Shown: positions 16,656-24,020 of the stretch, piece after piece | How positions within the stretch are numbered: the first letter of the stretch is position 1 | Layout of the letters: every line of letters begins with the position of its first letter | Assembly (NCBI RefSeq): GCF_019397265.1 | Contig: NZ_CP068985.1 | Span: 4,940,501 to 5,004,500, forward strand | From: Nonomuraea coxensis DSM 45129 | Lineage (GTDB): Bacteria > Actinomycetota > Actinomycetes > Streptosporangiales > Streptosporangiaceae | Direction of reading: 5' to 3' | Length of the DNA stretch: 64,000 bases | Made by a program: the position numbers and the translations under genes | The notes under the pieces: generated by a model | Databases searched by the model: none | Told to the model about the DNA's origin: nothing | The model's input: only the letters and a program-made list of their open reading frames with translations

Positions 16656-17099
16656 TCACTCCGTGCAGGAACCCGTCACCGGGGCGCGGGCCGCCCTGAC
16701 CGGCGCGGCCAGCTCCAGCACCAGGCGGACGGTGGTGCCGGCGGGCCCGGTGAGGAAGACCACCTCGTCGGACAGGCGGCGCGTCAGCCAGATGCCGCGC
16801 CCGCCCGGGGCGGAGGCCGCCGGCAGCGACTCGCGCTTCAGGACCTCGACCGGGATGCCGTCCCCGTCGTCGGCGACCTCGCAGACCAGTCTGCCGCCCC
16901 CGGGGCCGGTCTCGCGCCACAGGCGCAGCCGGCCCCGCCCGCCGCCGTGCTCGATCGCGTTGACCAGGCACTCGTTGACCGCCGACAGCAGATCGCCCAG
17001 CCGCTCGCCGGTCACTCCCTGGCCGCGGGCGCAGGCCAGGACCGCGCGGCGGGCGCGTACCAGCGAGCCCTCGTCGAAGTCCACCTTCAGCAGGTCCAT
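16656..17099 (-). CDS. RsbW-like ATP-binding protein (HATPase_c anti-sigma/regulatory kinase fold)
   Basis: The 147-residue single-domain protein has the GHKL boxes: NECLVNAIEHGG (N box), VADDGDGIPVEV (G1) and GGRGIWLTRRLSDEV (G2). Such small ATPases act as anti-sigma factors or Ser/Thr kinases of anti-anti-sigma proteins; in this window the SpoIIE phosphatase at 61805 is a far but logical partner type. The gene ends 58 bp before the ligase start. Copy B of the 17-bp repeat lies about 90 bp upstream of its start. Confidence 0.88.
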   Translation of the reverse strand: MDLLKVDFDEGSLVRARRAVLACARGQGVTGERLGDLLSAVNECLVNAIEHGGGRGRLRLWRETGPGGGRLVCEVADDGDGIPVEVLKRESLPAASAPGGRGIWLTRRLSDEVVFLTGPAGTTVRLVLELAAPVRAARAPVTGSCTE

Positions 17100-17186
17100 G
17101 TCCTCACTGTCGGCGACTTGGCGCGCCTCGAACAGTGCCCAAGGTCACAAGCCAGGCCGGCCGGACGGCAGGGACACCAAGGTGTG

Positions 17187-17203
17187 GCCTTTACAAAGTA
17201 GAT
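17187..17203 (+). repeat. 17-bp direct repeat, copy B
   Basis: Identical to 14977-14993 (GCCTTTACAAAGTAGAT). Its last base is the first base of the TCA that encodes the LLM gene's stop on the minus strand. Confidence 0.85.
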
Positions 17204-18060
17204 CAGGAGGACAGGCCGAAACGTGCCGCGAACGCCGCCAGTTCGTCCAGCCGCTCCTCCGGGCCGGCGGCGCCAGGGCTGACGACGATCCGCGTCACGC
17301 CCTGCGCGGCCAGCGCCTCGACGTCGTCCTCGGTCAGGTCGACGGCTCCCCAGCGGGTGTACTCCAGGGCGCCGGGGTCCCGTCCCGCCCCGGCCGCCGT
17401 CGCCCTCGCCAGTTCCCACTGCCCGGCCCGCTCCCGCGCGTCGAGCCGCCCGCCGGGGAAGTAGCCGTCGCCCCGCAGCCCGGCCCGGCGCGCGGCGGCC
17501 CGGCTCGACCCGCCGACGTGCACCGGCAGGCCGGCTCCGCCGAGGGGCTTGGGGTAACTGCACAGGCCGTCGAAGGCGTGGAACTCCCCCTGGTGGCCGA
17601 CGCCGTCCTCGCCGCCCGCCCACAGCAGCCGCAGCACGTCGATGGCCTCGTCGGCGCGCCGGCCCCGGGTCGCGAAGTCCACCCCGGCCGCCCGCGCCTC
17701 GCCGGCCAGCGCGCCGATCCCCACGGTGAGCAGCCGCATCCGGCCGCCGGACAGCACGTCCACGGTGGCCAGCCGCTTGGCGAGGATCACCGGATGGTGG
17801 TACGGGATCAGCAGCACGGCGGTGCCGAGCAGGATGCGCCGGGTCGCGCCGGCGACGAAGGCCAGGCAGTCGAGCGGGTCCAGGTACGGCAGCGACGGCG
17901 GCAGTTCGAACGGCCCGATCCGCGCGCCCCGGTACAGGACGACGTGCTCCGGCACGCACAGGGACTCGAACCCGCACGCCTCGGCCTGGCGGGCGAACGC
18001 CACGAGGTGCTCCGGGTCGGGGCCGAAGTGGGCGGTGTTGTAGCTGGTTCCGAACTTCAC
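17203..18060 (-). CDS. LLM-class (F420-dependent) oxidoreductase
   Basis: The 285-residue product fits the luciferase-like monooxygenase/F420-dependent family (MKFGTSYNTAHFGPDPEHLV, PEHVVLYRG, LAFVAGATRRILLGTAVLLIPYHHPVILAKRLATVDVLSGGR, PLGGAGLPVHVGGSSRAAARRAG). It is a TIM-barrel enzyme using F420 or FMN; the substrate cannot be read from sequence. It is divergent from the PL11 lyase gene, with LacI-type operator candidates between them, though a functional link is not obvious. Confidence 0.9.
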   Translation of the reverse strand: MKFGTSYNTAHFGPDPEHLVAFARQAEACGFESLCVPEHVVLYRGARIGPFELPPSLPYLDPLDCLAFVAGATRRILLGTAVLLIPYHHPVILAKRLATVDVLSGGRMRLLTVGIGALAGEARAAGVDFATRGRRADEAIDVLRLLWAGGEDGVGHQGEFHAFDGLCSYPKPLGGAGLPVHVGGSSRAAARRAGLRGDGYFPGGRLDARERAGQWELARATAAGAGRDPGALEYTRWGAVDLTEDDVEALAAQGVTRIVVSPGAAGPEERLDELAAFAARFGLSS

Positions 18061-18101
18061 CGTCGCAGGCTAGGACCCTGACACCGGCGTCATGGCAAGC
18101 C

Positions 18102-18110
18102 GAAAGTTTC
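18102..18110. promoter_or_regulatory. candidate operator half (GAAAGTTTC) upstream of the PL11 lyase
   Basis: GAAA-G-TTTC is a perfect small palindrome between the LLM and PL11 genes. Together with 18159-18173 it suggests carbohydrate-responsive repression; alone it is weak evidence. Confidence 0.4.
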
Positions 18111-18158
18111 ACGCCCGCTTGCCGCCCGGCCGGGCGGGGGCTTTAATACGCCGAGATC

Positions 18159-18173
18159 GGGAAAGCGCTTACC
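18159..18173 (+). promoter_or_regulatory. LacI-family-type operator upstream of the PL11 lyase
   Basis: GGGAAAGCGCTTACC has the palindromic core AAGCGCTT, the CG-centred form bound by LacI-family regulators of sugar genes. It lies 21 bases before the ATG at 18194, where bound repressor would block transcription or initiation. Confidence 0.6.
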
Positions 18174-18193
18174 TCTGCAGGAAGGATCCCGTG

Positions 18194-20038
18194 ATGCGGT
18201 TACGCAAGGCCACCCTCGCCCTCGCGACGGCGCTCGCGACGGCGGCGACCTGCGCCGTCGCGACGACCGGCGGCCCCGCCCAGGCCGCCCCGCCGACCAA
18301 GCAGATGGAGGACCTGGACCGCGGGCTGATCAGCGTACGCTCCGGCTCGGGCAACCTCGTCTCCTGGCGGCTGCTCGGCACCGACCCCGACGGCGTCTCC
18401 TTCAACCTCTACCGCGGCTCCACCAGGATCGTCTCCGGCCTGACCGCCGCCACCAGCTACCTCGACAACGGCGCCGCCGCCGACGCCTCCTACACCGTCC
18501 GGGCCGTGACCGGTGGAACCGAGCAGGGCCCCTCCCCCGCCTCGCTGCGCTTCACCGGCGGCGCGTACCTCGACGTGCCGATCCAGCCCCCGTCCGGCGG
18601 CACCACCCCCGACGGCGTCTCCTACACCTACAGCGCCAACGACGCGAGCGTGGGCGACCTGGACGGCGACGGCCAGTACGAGATCGTCCTGAAGTGGGAC
18701 CCGTCCAACGCCAAGGACAACTCCCAGTCCGGCTACACCGGCAACGTGTTCGTGGACGCCTACCGCCTCAACGGCGCCCGCCTGTGGCGGGTCGACCTCG
18801 GCCGCAACATCCGCGCCGGCGCGCACTACACACAGTTCCAGGTCTACGACTACGACGGCGACGGCCGCGCCGAGGTCGCCATGAAGACCGCGGACGGCAC
18901 CAGGGACGGCGCCGGCGCCGTCATCGGCAACTCCGGCGCCGACCACCGCAACTCCAGCGGCTACGTGCTGTCCGGCCCCGAGTACCTGACCATGTTCAAC
19001 GGCCTGACCGGCGCCGCCATGTCCACGGTGAACTACGACCCGCCGCGCGGCACCGTCTCCTCCTGGGGCGACAGCTACGGCAACCGGGTGGACCGGTTCC
19101 TCGCCGGGACGGCGTACCTGGACGGCGAGCGGCCCAGCCTGATCATGGCCCGCGGCTACTACACCCGCAGCGTCATCGCCGCCTGGGACTTCCGCAACGG
19201 CACGCTCACCAAGCGGTGGACGTTCGACAGCAACTCGGCCGGCTCGCAGTACGCGGGCCAGGGCAGCCACAGCCTGTCCGTCGGCGACGTGGACGCCGAC
19301 GGCCGCGACGAGATCGTCTACGGCGCCATGGCCGTCAACGACAACGGCACCGGCATGTGGTCCACCCGCACCGGTCACGGTGACGCCCAGCACCTCGGCG
19401 ACCTCGACCCGGCCCGCGCCGGCCTGGAGTACTTCAAGGTCAGCGAGAGCACCAGCCAGCCCGGCTCGCTCTACATCGACCCGCGCACCGGCCAGATCCT
19501 CTGGCAGACGGCCTCCGGCTCCGACAACGGCCGGGGGGTGGCCGGGGACATCTCGACCGTCCGGGTCGCCTCGGAGTTCTGGTCCGCCGCGGACGGCAAC
19601 CTGCGCAGCGTCACCGGCAACAACGCCGGCCGCAAGCCGTCCTCGGCCAACTTCCTCGTCTGGTGGGACGGCGACCCCGTGCGCGAGCTGCTCGACCAGA
19701 CGCGCATCGACAAGTACGGCACCGACGGCGACACCCGTCTCCTGACCGCCTCCGGCGTCCACTCCAACAACGGCACCAAGGCCACGCCGTCGCTGTCGGC
19801 GGACCTGTTCGGCGACTGGCGAGAGGAGGTCGTCTGGCCCACCTCCGACAACCGGGCCCTGCGGATCTACTCCACCACGATCCCGACGGACCGCCGCCTC
19901 TACACGCTCATGCACGACCCGCTCTACCGGGTCTCGGTCGCCTGGCAGAACACCGCCTACAACCAGCCGCCGCACACGGGCTTCTTCCTCGGCGACCGCA
20001 TGCCCACGCCGCCCCGGCCGGACATCTACGTCCGCTGA
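18194..20038 (+). CDS. secreted rhamnogalacturonan lyase, PL11 family
   Basis: The 614-residue product begins with a Sec signal peptide (MRLRKATLALATALATAATC, cleavage near AQA-AP at residue 31). The mature protein opens QMEDLDRGLISVRSGSGNLV, then SWRLLGTDPDGVSFNLYRG, and continues as an eight-bladed propeller with Ca-binding DxDGDG loops (GDLDGDGQYEIVLKWDPSNAK, DYDGDGRAEVAMKTADG, GDVDADGRDEIVYGAMAVND). These are the YesW/YesX signatures of endo/exo rhamnogalacturonan lyases, which cleave pectin RG-I backbone outside the cell. The ATG at 18194 is preferred to the GTG at 18191. No carbohydrate-binding module is present, and no transporter for the products is adjacent. Confidence 0.93.
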   Translation: MRLRKATLALATALATAATCAVATTGGPAQAAPPTKQMEDLDRGLISVRSGSGNLVSWRLLGTDPDGVSFNLYRGSTRIVSGLTAATSYLDNGAAADASYTVRAVTGGTEQGPSPASLRFTGGAYLDVPIQPPSGGTTPDGVSYTYSANDASVGDLDGDGQYEIVLKWDPSNAKDNSQSGYTGNVFVDAYRLNGARLWRVDLGRNIRAGAHYTQFQVYDYDGDGRAEVAMKTADGTRDGAGAVIGNSGADHRNSSGYVLSGPEYLTMFNGLTGAAMSTVNYDPPRGTVSSWGDSYGNRVDRFLAGTAYLDGERPSLIMARGYYTRSVIAAWDFRNGTLTKRWTFDSNSAGSQYAGQGSHSLSVGDVDADGRDEIVYGAMAVNDNGTGMWSTRTGHGDAQHLGDLDPARAGLEYFKVSESTSQPGSLYIDPRTGQILWQTASGSDNGRGVAGDISTVRVASEFWSAADGNLRSVTGNNAGRKPSSANFLVWWDGDPVRELLDQTRIDKYGTDGDTRLLTASGVHSNNGTKATPSLSADLFGDWREEVVWPTSDNRALRIYSTTIPTDRRLYTLMHDPLYRVSVAWQNTAYNQPPHTGFFLGDRMPTPPRPDIYVR

Positions 20039-20051
20039 GGGCGCGCACGCC

Positions 20052-20096
20052 GATCCGGCCGCCCGGCGCGAGTCCTCGCGTCCTGGCGGCCGGATC
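20052..20096 (+). terminator. hairpin terminator after the PL11 gene
   Basis: GATCCGGCCGCC and its exact complement GGCGGCCGGATC form a 12-bp stem, and the loop itself contains a second hairpin (CGCGAG-TC-CTCGCG). It starts 14 bases after the lyase stop. Confidence 0.8.
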
Positions 20097-20110
20097 ACAC
20101 CCGGTGACGG

Positions 20111-20587
20111 TCAGTTCCCGTTGTTGAACCTGTTGCCGGGCCACCACCAGTTTTCTCTGCCGAAGTCGAACCCGGTCTGGTCGTACTCGTCGTTCTCGTC
20201 GTACTCGCGCTCCGGCTTGTCTTCCTTGACCGGATCGACCTTCTTGATGTCCTCGTGCTTGAAGTCGTGCTTGAACTCCTCGTGGTGGTGCCTGGGCCGC
20301 GGGGTGTGGTTACGGGAGAAGTTGTCGTTGTCGACGATGACGTCGATCCGCGGGGGACGCCAGCGCGGCCCGCGCAGCACCGGCTTCTCCCTCGGGACGT
20401 AGCGCGTCTTCGTCACGTGCTTCACCGGCTGCGGCGGGGCTCCCCCGGCCTCGACGGTGGGGACGACGACGCTCGCGCAGGCGACCCCGAGGCCCACGGG
20501 AAGAATCATGATGCTGGCGGCTGCGCCGGTCAGAGCCAGCGCCGCGAAGCGCCCACGGCGCGGCGCCCACGATTGCCGAGTCTTCAT
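20111..20587 (-). CDS. secreted charged hypothetical protein
   Basis: This product of about 158 residues is not recognised. It has a basic N-terminus and one hydrophobic segment (RFAALALTGAAASIMILPVG), consistent with a signal peptide. The mature part is highly charged and low-complexity, with basic and His-rich stretches (TPRPRHHHEEFKHDFKHEDI) followed by acidic ones (EDKPEREYDENDEYD) and a Trp/Asn-rich tail. The His/Glu/Asp content could bind metals or cell-wall polymers, which is speculative. The ATG at 20587 has GAGAG at suitable spacing; a GTG at 20593 is the alternative. Base usage is less GC-rich than its neighbours. Confidence 0.75.
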   Translation of the reverse strand: MKTRQSWAPRRGRFAALALTGAAASIMILPVGLGVACASVVVPTVEAGGAPPQPVKHVTKTRYVPREKPVLRGPRWRPPRIDVIVDNDNFSRNHTPRPRHHHEEFKHDFKHEDIKKVDPVKEDKPEREYDENDEYDQTGFDFGRENWWWPGNRFNNGN

Positions 20588-20778
20588 ATTCACGTGCTCT
20601 CGTTTCCGTTTCGTGGAGATGTCTTCCGAAAATCCGGCACTCGCACTTCGGCGCGCGCTCAGACGGAAACAGACGTACCCATGCGGATGTTCTCTTTTAT
20701 CCCTCCAAACCCCAAGGACCCATCAAAACCGCAGATCTCACCTGTAACAGGGCAGGGAGCGCGCGCCGGGCGCCCGGC

Positions 20779-21039
20779 CTATTCGGTGATCTCGTTGACC
20801 AGCCTCGACCAGAAGGCGGTCAGCTCGCCGCTCCGGTAACGGGTGTGGCGGATGCGCTCATGGCCGCCGTCCCGGACGCAGCGGTAGACGGCCACCTCGG
20901 TGTAGGGGGCGCCGTCGTCGTCGAAGCCGGTGTAGAGGTGCGCCCAGTCCCCGGGTTGTGGTGTCCAGTCGGGGAACGCGAGCCGGGCGGCGTGGTCGCG
21001 CAGCGCGCTCAGCCACCTGTCCTCTCCCGATGTGGCCAT
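20779..21039 (-). CDS. hypothetical protein (86 residues)
   Basis: The product (MATSGEDRWLSALRDHAARL, then FPDWTPQPGDWAHLYTGFDD and ending FWSRLVNEITE) is not recognised. It is soluble, Trp-rich and acidic, with no membrane segment. The next gene on the same strand (CGNR protein) lies 54 bp upstream, so they may be co-transcribed. Codon third positions are GC-rich as in real genes here, which is the main support. Confidence 0.6.
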   Translation of the reverse strand: MATSGEDRWLSALRDHAARLAFPDWTPQPGDWAHLYTGFDDDGAPYTEVAVYRCVRDGGHERIRHTRYRSGELTAFWSRLVNEITE

Positions 21040-21093
21040 ACTTCACCGTGCCAGGGCAGGGGCAAAGAGCGGACAAATCACACAAAACGGACG

Positions 21094-21699
21094 CTAGGGG
21101 TTGCGGCGGCGGGCGCGGTACGCGGTGGCCTTGGCGCGGTTCTGGCAGGACAGGCCGCAAAAGCGGCGGGAGGCGTTCCTGGTGACGTCGAAGAAGACCA
21201 GCTCGCAGCCGTCCGCCTCGCAGCTCCGCAGCCGGACGCCCTGGCCCACGCCGATGACCATGGCGAGGGCCGTGGCGGCGTTCGCGGCCCAGGCGTCGGC
21301 GAGGGTGGCGTCCGGGGCGTGGAAGGCCAGGACCGGCGGGTCGCCGTGGAGGCTGGGGACCGCGCGGTGCCGGATCAGGACGCGGTTGAGCGCGGCCACC
21401 GCGTCCGGGCCGCCGCCGAGGATCGGGCGCAGCTCGGCGGCGGCCTCGGCCAGGCGGGCCGCGTCCTCGCCGCTCAGCCGTACGGGTCCGGCCGCGCCGG
21501 GCGACGGGCTCCAGCCGGCGCGGGCGAGCGCCCCCTCCAGGGCCGGCCCGGGATCGGCCGGGAGCTCGACCTCGCGTCCGCGCACGCGGGTCACGGCCAG
21601 CTCGTTCACCAGGAGGACGGCCAGCTCCGCCCATCGCCCGACATAACTGTCTATTTGGGATTGACCAGTGATGCGCCATGCGTCTATCGTCACTGGCAT
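21094..21699 (-). CDS. CGNR zinc-finger/ABATE-domain protein
   Basis: The 201-residue product has the N-terminal ABATE-type region (WAELAVLLVNELAVTRVRG, PILGGGPDAVAALN) and a C-terminal zinc finger: CEADGCELVFFDVTRNASRR followed by FCGLSCQNRAKATAYRARR. Cys-x4-Cys plus Cys-x3-Cys are the metal ligands; the CGNR family often has CGLSCQNR-like tails, as here. It is a predicted stress-related DNA-binding protein. The first in-frame ATG is at 21699, giving an N-terminal extension that overlaps palindromic sequence; a GTG at 21693 is possible. It is divergent from the SCO6745-family gene. Confidence 0.85.
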   Translation of the reverse strand: MPVTIDAWRITGQSQIDSYVGRWAELAVLLVNELAVTRVRGREVELPADPGPALEGALARAGWSPSPGAAGPVRLSGEDAARLAEAAAELRPILGGGPDAVAALNRVLIRHRAVPSLHGDPPVLAFHAPDATLADAWAANAATALAMVIGVGQGVRLRSCEADGCELVFFDVTRNASRRFCGLSCQNRAKATAYRARRRNP

Positions 21700-21715
21700 A
21701 GCTTATCTAGACAGT
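21646..21715. promoter_or_regulatory. nested inverted repeats between CGNR and SCO6745-family genes
   Basis: ACTGTCTA (21646-21653) pairs with TAGACAGT (21708-21715), and inside them CCAGTGA (21665-21671) pairs with TCACTGG (21690-21696). Both pairs are perfect and centred near 21680, in the AT-richest stretch of the region. This looks like a shared regulatory site for the divergent genes, or a cruciform. Confidence 0.5.
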
Positions 21716-21726
21716 GAGGAATTGCC

Positions 21727-22608
21727 ATGGATGAGATGGCGCGGCTGGCCCGCCGCATGTGGCACCAGCTCGAACCGCTGCACGCCGTGCTCTACTTCTC
21801 CCCCGAGGCGGCCGAGGAGTCCGCCGCCCTCGGCTACGACGTGGAGTCACGCTGGCCGGGCTACTTCGCCTACCGCACCGCCCCGCTCGGCCGCGCAGGG
21901 GCGCGGCTCGCCACGGCGGCCTGCTACAGCTTCAGCCCGGCGACGGTGGCGAAGCACGTGCCCGCCGTGTGGGCGGTCGCCGCACCGGAGCGCGTGCTGG
22001 AGGCGCGGCTGACGGCGGTCGACCGTACGTACCGGAGCCTGTTCGGCGGCGACCTGCTCGCCGGGCCCGAGCTCCGGGAGGCCGCGGAGCTGGCCAGGCG
22101 GGCGGCCGAGGGCGCGGGCACGGAAGGCCGGGCGCTCACCGCCGCGAACCTGGACCTGCCGTGGGCCGACGCGCCGCACCTGGTGCTGTGGCAGGCGGCG
22201 ACGGTGCTGCGCGAGCACCGCGGCGACGGCCACCTGGCGGCGTTGCTGGCCGCGGAGCTGGACGGATGCGAGGCGCTGGTGTCGTTCGCGGCGATCGGGG
22301 CCGCGCCGGTGGAGGCGTTCGCCGGGCGCGGCTGGAGCGCGGCCGAGTGGGCGGCGGCCCGCGAGCGGCTGGCCGCCCGCGGCCTGGTGGACGCCGGCGG
22401 CCAGGCCACCGAACGCGGGCGCGCGCTGCGCGACCAGGTCGAGCGGATGACCGACGAGCTGGCCGCCGGGCCGTGGCGGCGGCTCGGGCAGGAGCGCGCC
22501 GACCGGCTCGCCCAGCTCTGCGGGCCGCTCCTCGGCCCGGTCTTCGAGGCGGGGCTGCTGCCGATGACCAGCACGCTCGGCATCGCCACCGTCAAGGCCC
22601 CCGACTGA
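21727..22608 (+). CDS. SCO6745-family protein
   Basis: The 293-residue product matches the actinobacterial SCO6745 family by its order of segments: MARLARRMWHQLEPLHAVLYFSPEA, GYFAYRTAPLGRAG, a helical middle, LPWADAPHLVLWQAATVLRE and GWSAAEWAAARERLAARGLVDAGG. The last resembles a winged helix-turn-helix. No catalytic motif is known to me. GAGGAA lies before the ATG. It is followed after 27 bp by the serine hydrolase in the same direction. Confidence 0.85.
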   Translation: MDEMARLARRMWHQLEPLHAVLYFSPEAAEESAALGYDVESRWPGYFAYRTAPLGRAGARLATAACYSFSPATVAKHVPAVWAVAAPERVLEARLTAVDRTYRSLFGGDLLAGPELREAAELARRAAEGAGTEGRALTAANLDLPWADAPHLVLWQAATVLREHRGDGHLAALLAAELDGCEALVSFAAIGAAPVEAFAGRGWSAAEWAAARERLAARGLVDAGGQATERGRALRDQVERMTDELAAGPWRRLGQERADRLAQLCGPLLGPVFEAGLLPMTSTLGIATVKAPD

Positions 22609-22635
22609 CAGGGCCGGCGGCTACCCTTGTCGCTC

Positions 22636-23967
22636 ATGACTCAGGTTGGACAGGTGACGGCCCGCGCCCTGCTGCGCCGGCTCGCCGTCGAGCAGGCCGA
22701 ATGCCGGGTTCCTTCGCTGACGGCGGCGATCGTCCGCGACGGGCGGACGGCGTGGTTCGGGGGGCGTGGCCGGGTGGGCGACGGGCCGCCTACCGCCGCC
22801 ACGCAGTACCGGCTCGGCTCGATCACCAAGTCGATGGTGGCGGTGGTGGTGATGCGGCTGCGCGACGAGGGCGCGCTGGAGCTCAACGACCGTCTGGACG
22901 CCCACCTGCCGGACGCGCCGCACGGCCATTTCACCATCGCCCAGTTGCTCTCGCACACCTCCGGGCTGACCGCCGAGCCGCCCACCGCCTGGTGGGAGCG
23001 CACCCCCGGCATCCCGGTGGACGACCTGTTCAAGCGCCTCGGCCCGGGTGAGGCCAAGCACCGGCCCGGCCGTCGTTTCCACTACTCGAACGTCGGGTTC
23101 GCGCTGCTCGGCGAGCTCGTGGGGAGGCTGCGCGGCGGCACCTGGTGGGACGCGGTGCGCGAGGAGGTGCTGACCCCGCTCGGCATGGACGGCACCACGC
23201 CGCGCCCCCGCGCCCCGCACGCCACCGGCTACGCCGTGCACCCCTGGGCCGACGTGGTGCTGCCGGAGCCCGAGCACGACGCCGACGCGATGGGCCCGGC
23301 GGGGCAGCTCTGGTCCACGCCGCACGACCTCGCGCGGTGGGCGGCGTTCCTGGGCGGCGACACGGGCGGGGTGCTGTGCCCCGGCACGCTGGCCGAGATG
23401 CGCGAGCCCATCGGCGTCGACGACGGCGATGCCTGGACCGCCGGGTTCGGGCTCGGCCTGCAGCTCGCCCGCTCCGGCGGGCGCCGCCTGTCGGGCCACT
23501 CCGGTTCGATGCCGGGCTTCCTCGCCACCGTGTGGGCCGAGCCGGCCGAGGGCGTGGGGGTGCTGTTCATGGCCAACACCACCTCCGGGCTCAGCGGGAG
23601 GCTGCTCACGGACCTGCTCGACATCCTCGACGAGCACGAGCCGCGGCTGCCCGACGAGTGGCGTCCGGTCGCCGCCGACCCCGGCCTGCTGGCCCTGACG
23701 GGGCTGTGGCACTGGGGGCCGAAGCCGTACGCGCTGCGGCTGCTGCCCGGGCGCGGCCTGTCCCTGGAGCCGCTCAACGGCGGCGGGCGCGCGTCACGGT
23801 TCGTGCCGCAGGACGACGGGACGTGGCTGGGGCTCGACGGCTACTACGCGGGTGAGACGCTGCGCGTCTCCCCTGACCACCTCGACCTCAACACGTTCGT
23901 CTTCACGCGGGAGCCGTACGACCCGGGCGCGCCGGTCCCCGGCGGCGTCGCCGGCTGGCACGCCTGA
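22636..23967 (+). CDS. serine hydrolase, class C beta-lactamase/DD-peptidase family
   Basis: The 443-residue product has the S-x-x-K motif SITKSM, the Y-x-N motif HYSNVGF and the late triad GHSGSMPGF, the pattern of penicillin-binding esterases. A C-terminal beta domain of about 100 residues (LTGLWHWGPKPYALRLLPG) is typical of the FmtA/EstB-like group. No signal peptide is visible, so a cytoplasmic esterase or peptidase role is more likely than antibiotic resistance. The ATG at 22636 is chosen over a TTG three codons upstream. Confidence 0.9.
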   Translation: MTQVGQVTARALLRRLAVEQAECRVPSLTAAIVRDGRTAWFGGRGRVGDGPPTAATQYRLGSITKSMVAVVVMRLRDEGALELNDRLDAHLPDAPHGHFTIAQLLSHTSGLTAEPPTAWWERTPGIPVDDLFKRLGPGEAKHRPGRRFHYSNVGFALLGELVGRLRGGTWWDAVREEVLTPLGMDGTTPRPRAPHATGYAVHPWADVVLPEPEHDADAMGPAGQLWSTPHDLARWAAFLGGDTGGVLCPGTLAEMREPIGVDDGDAWTAGFGLGLQLARSGGRRLSGHSGSMPGFLATVWAEPAEGVGVLFMANTTSGLSGRLLTDLLDILDEHEPRLPDEWRPVAADPGLLALTGLWHWGPKPYALRLLPGRGLSLEPLNGGGRASRFVPQDDGTWLGLDGYYAGETLRVSPDHLDLNTFVFTREPYDPGAPVPGGVAGWHA

Positions 23968-24020
23968 CCGCTCCCCGGCGTCCCCGCGTCGCCGCTCGGC
24001 GGCGGTGGCAGCATGGTCAT

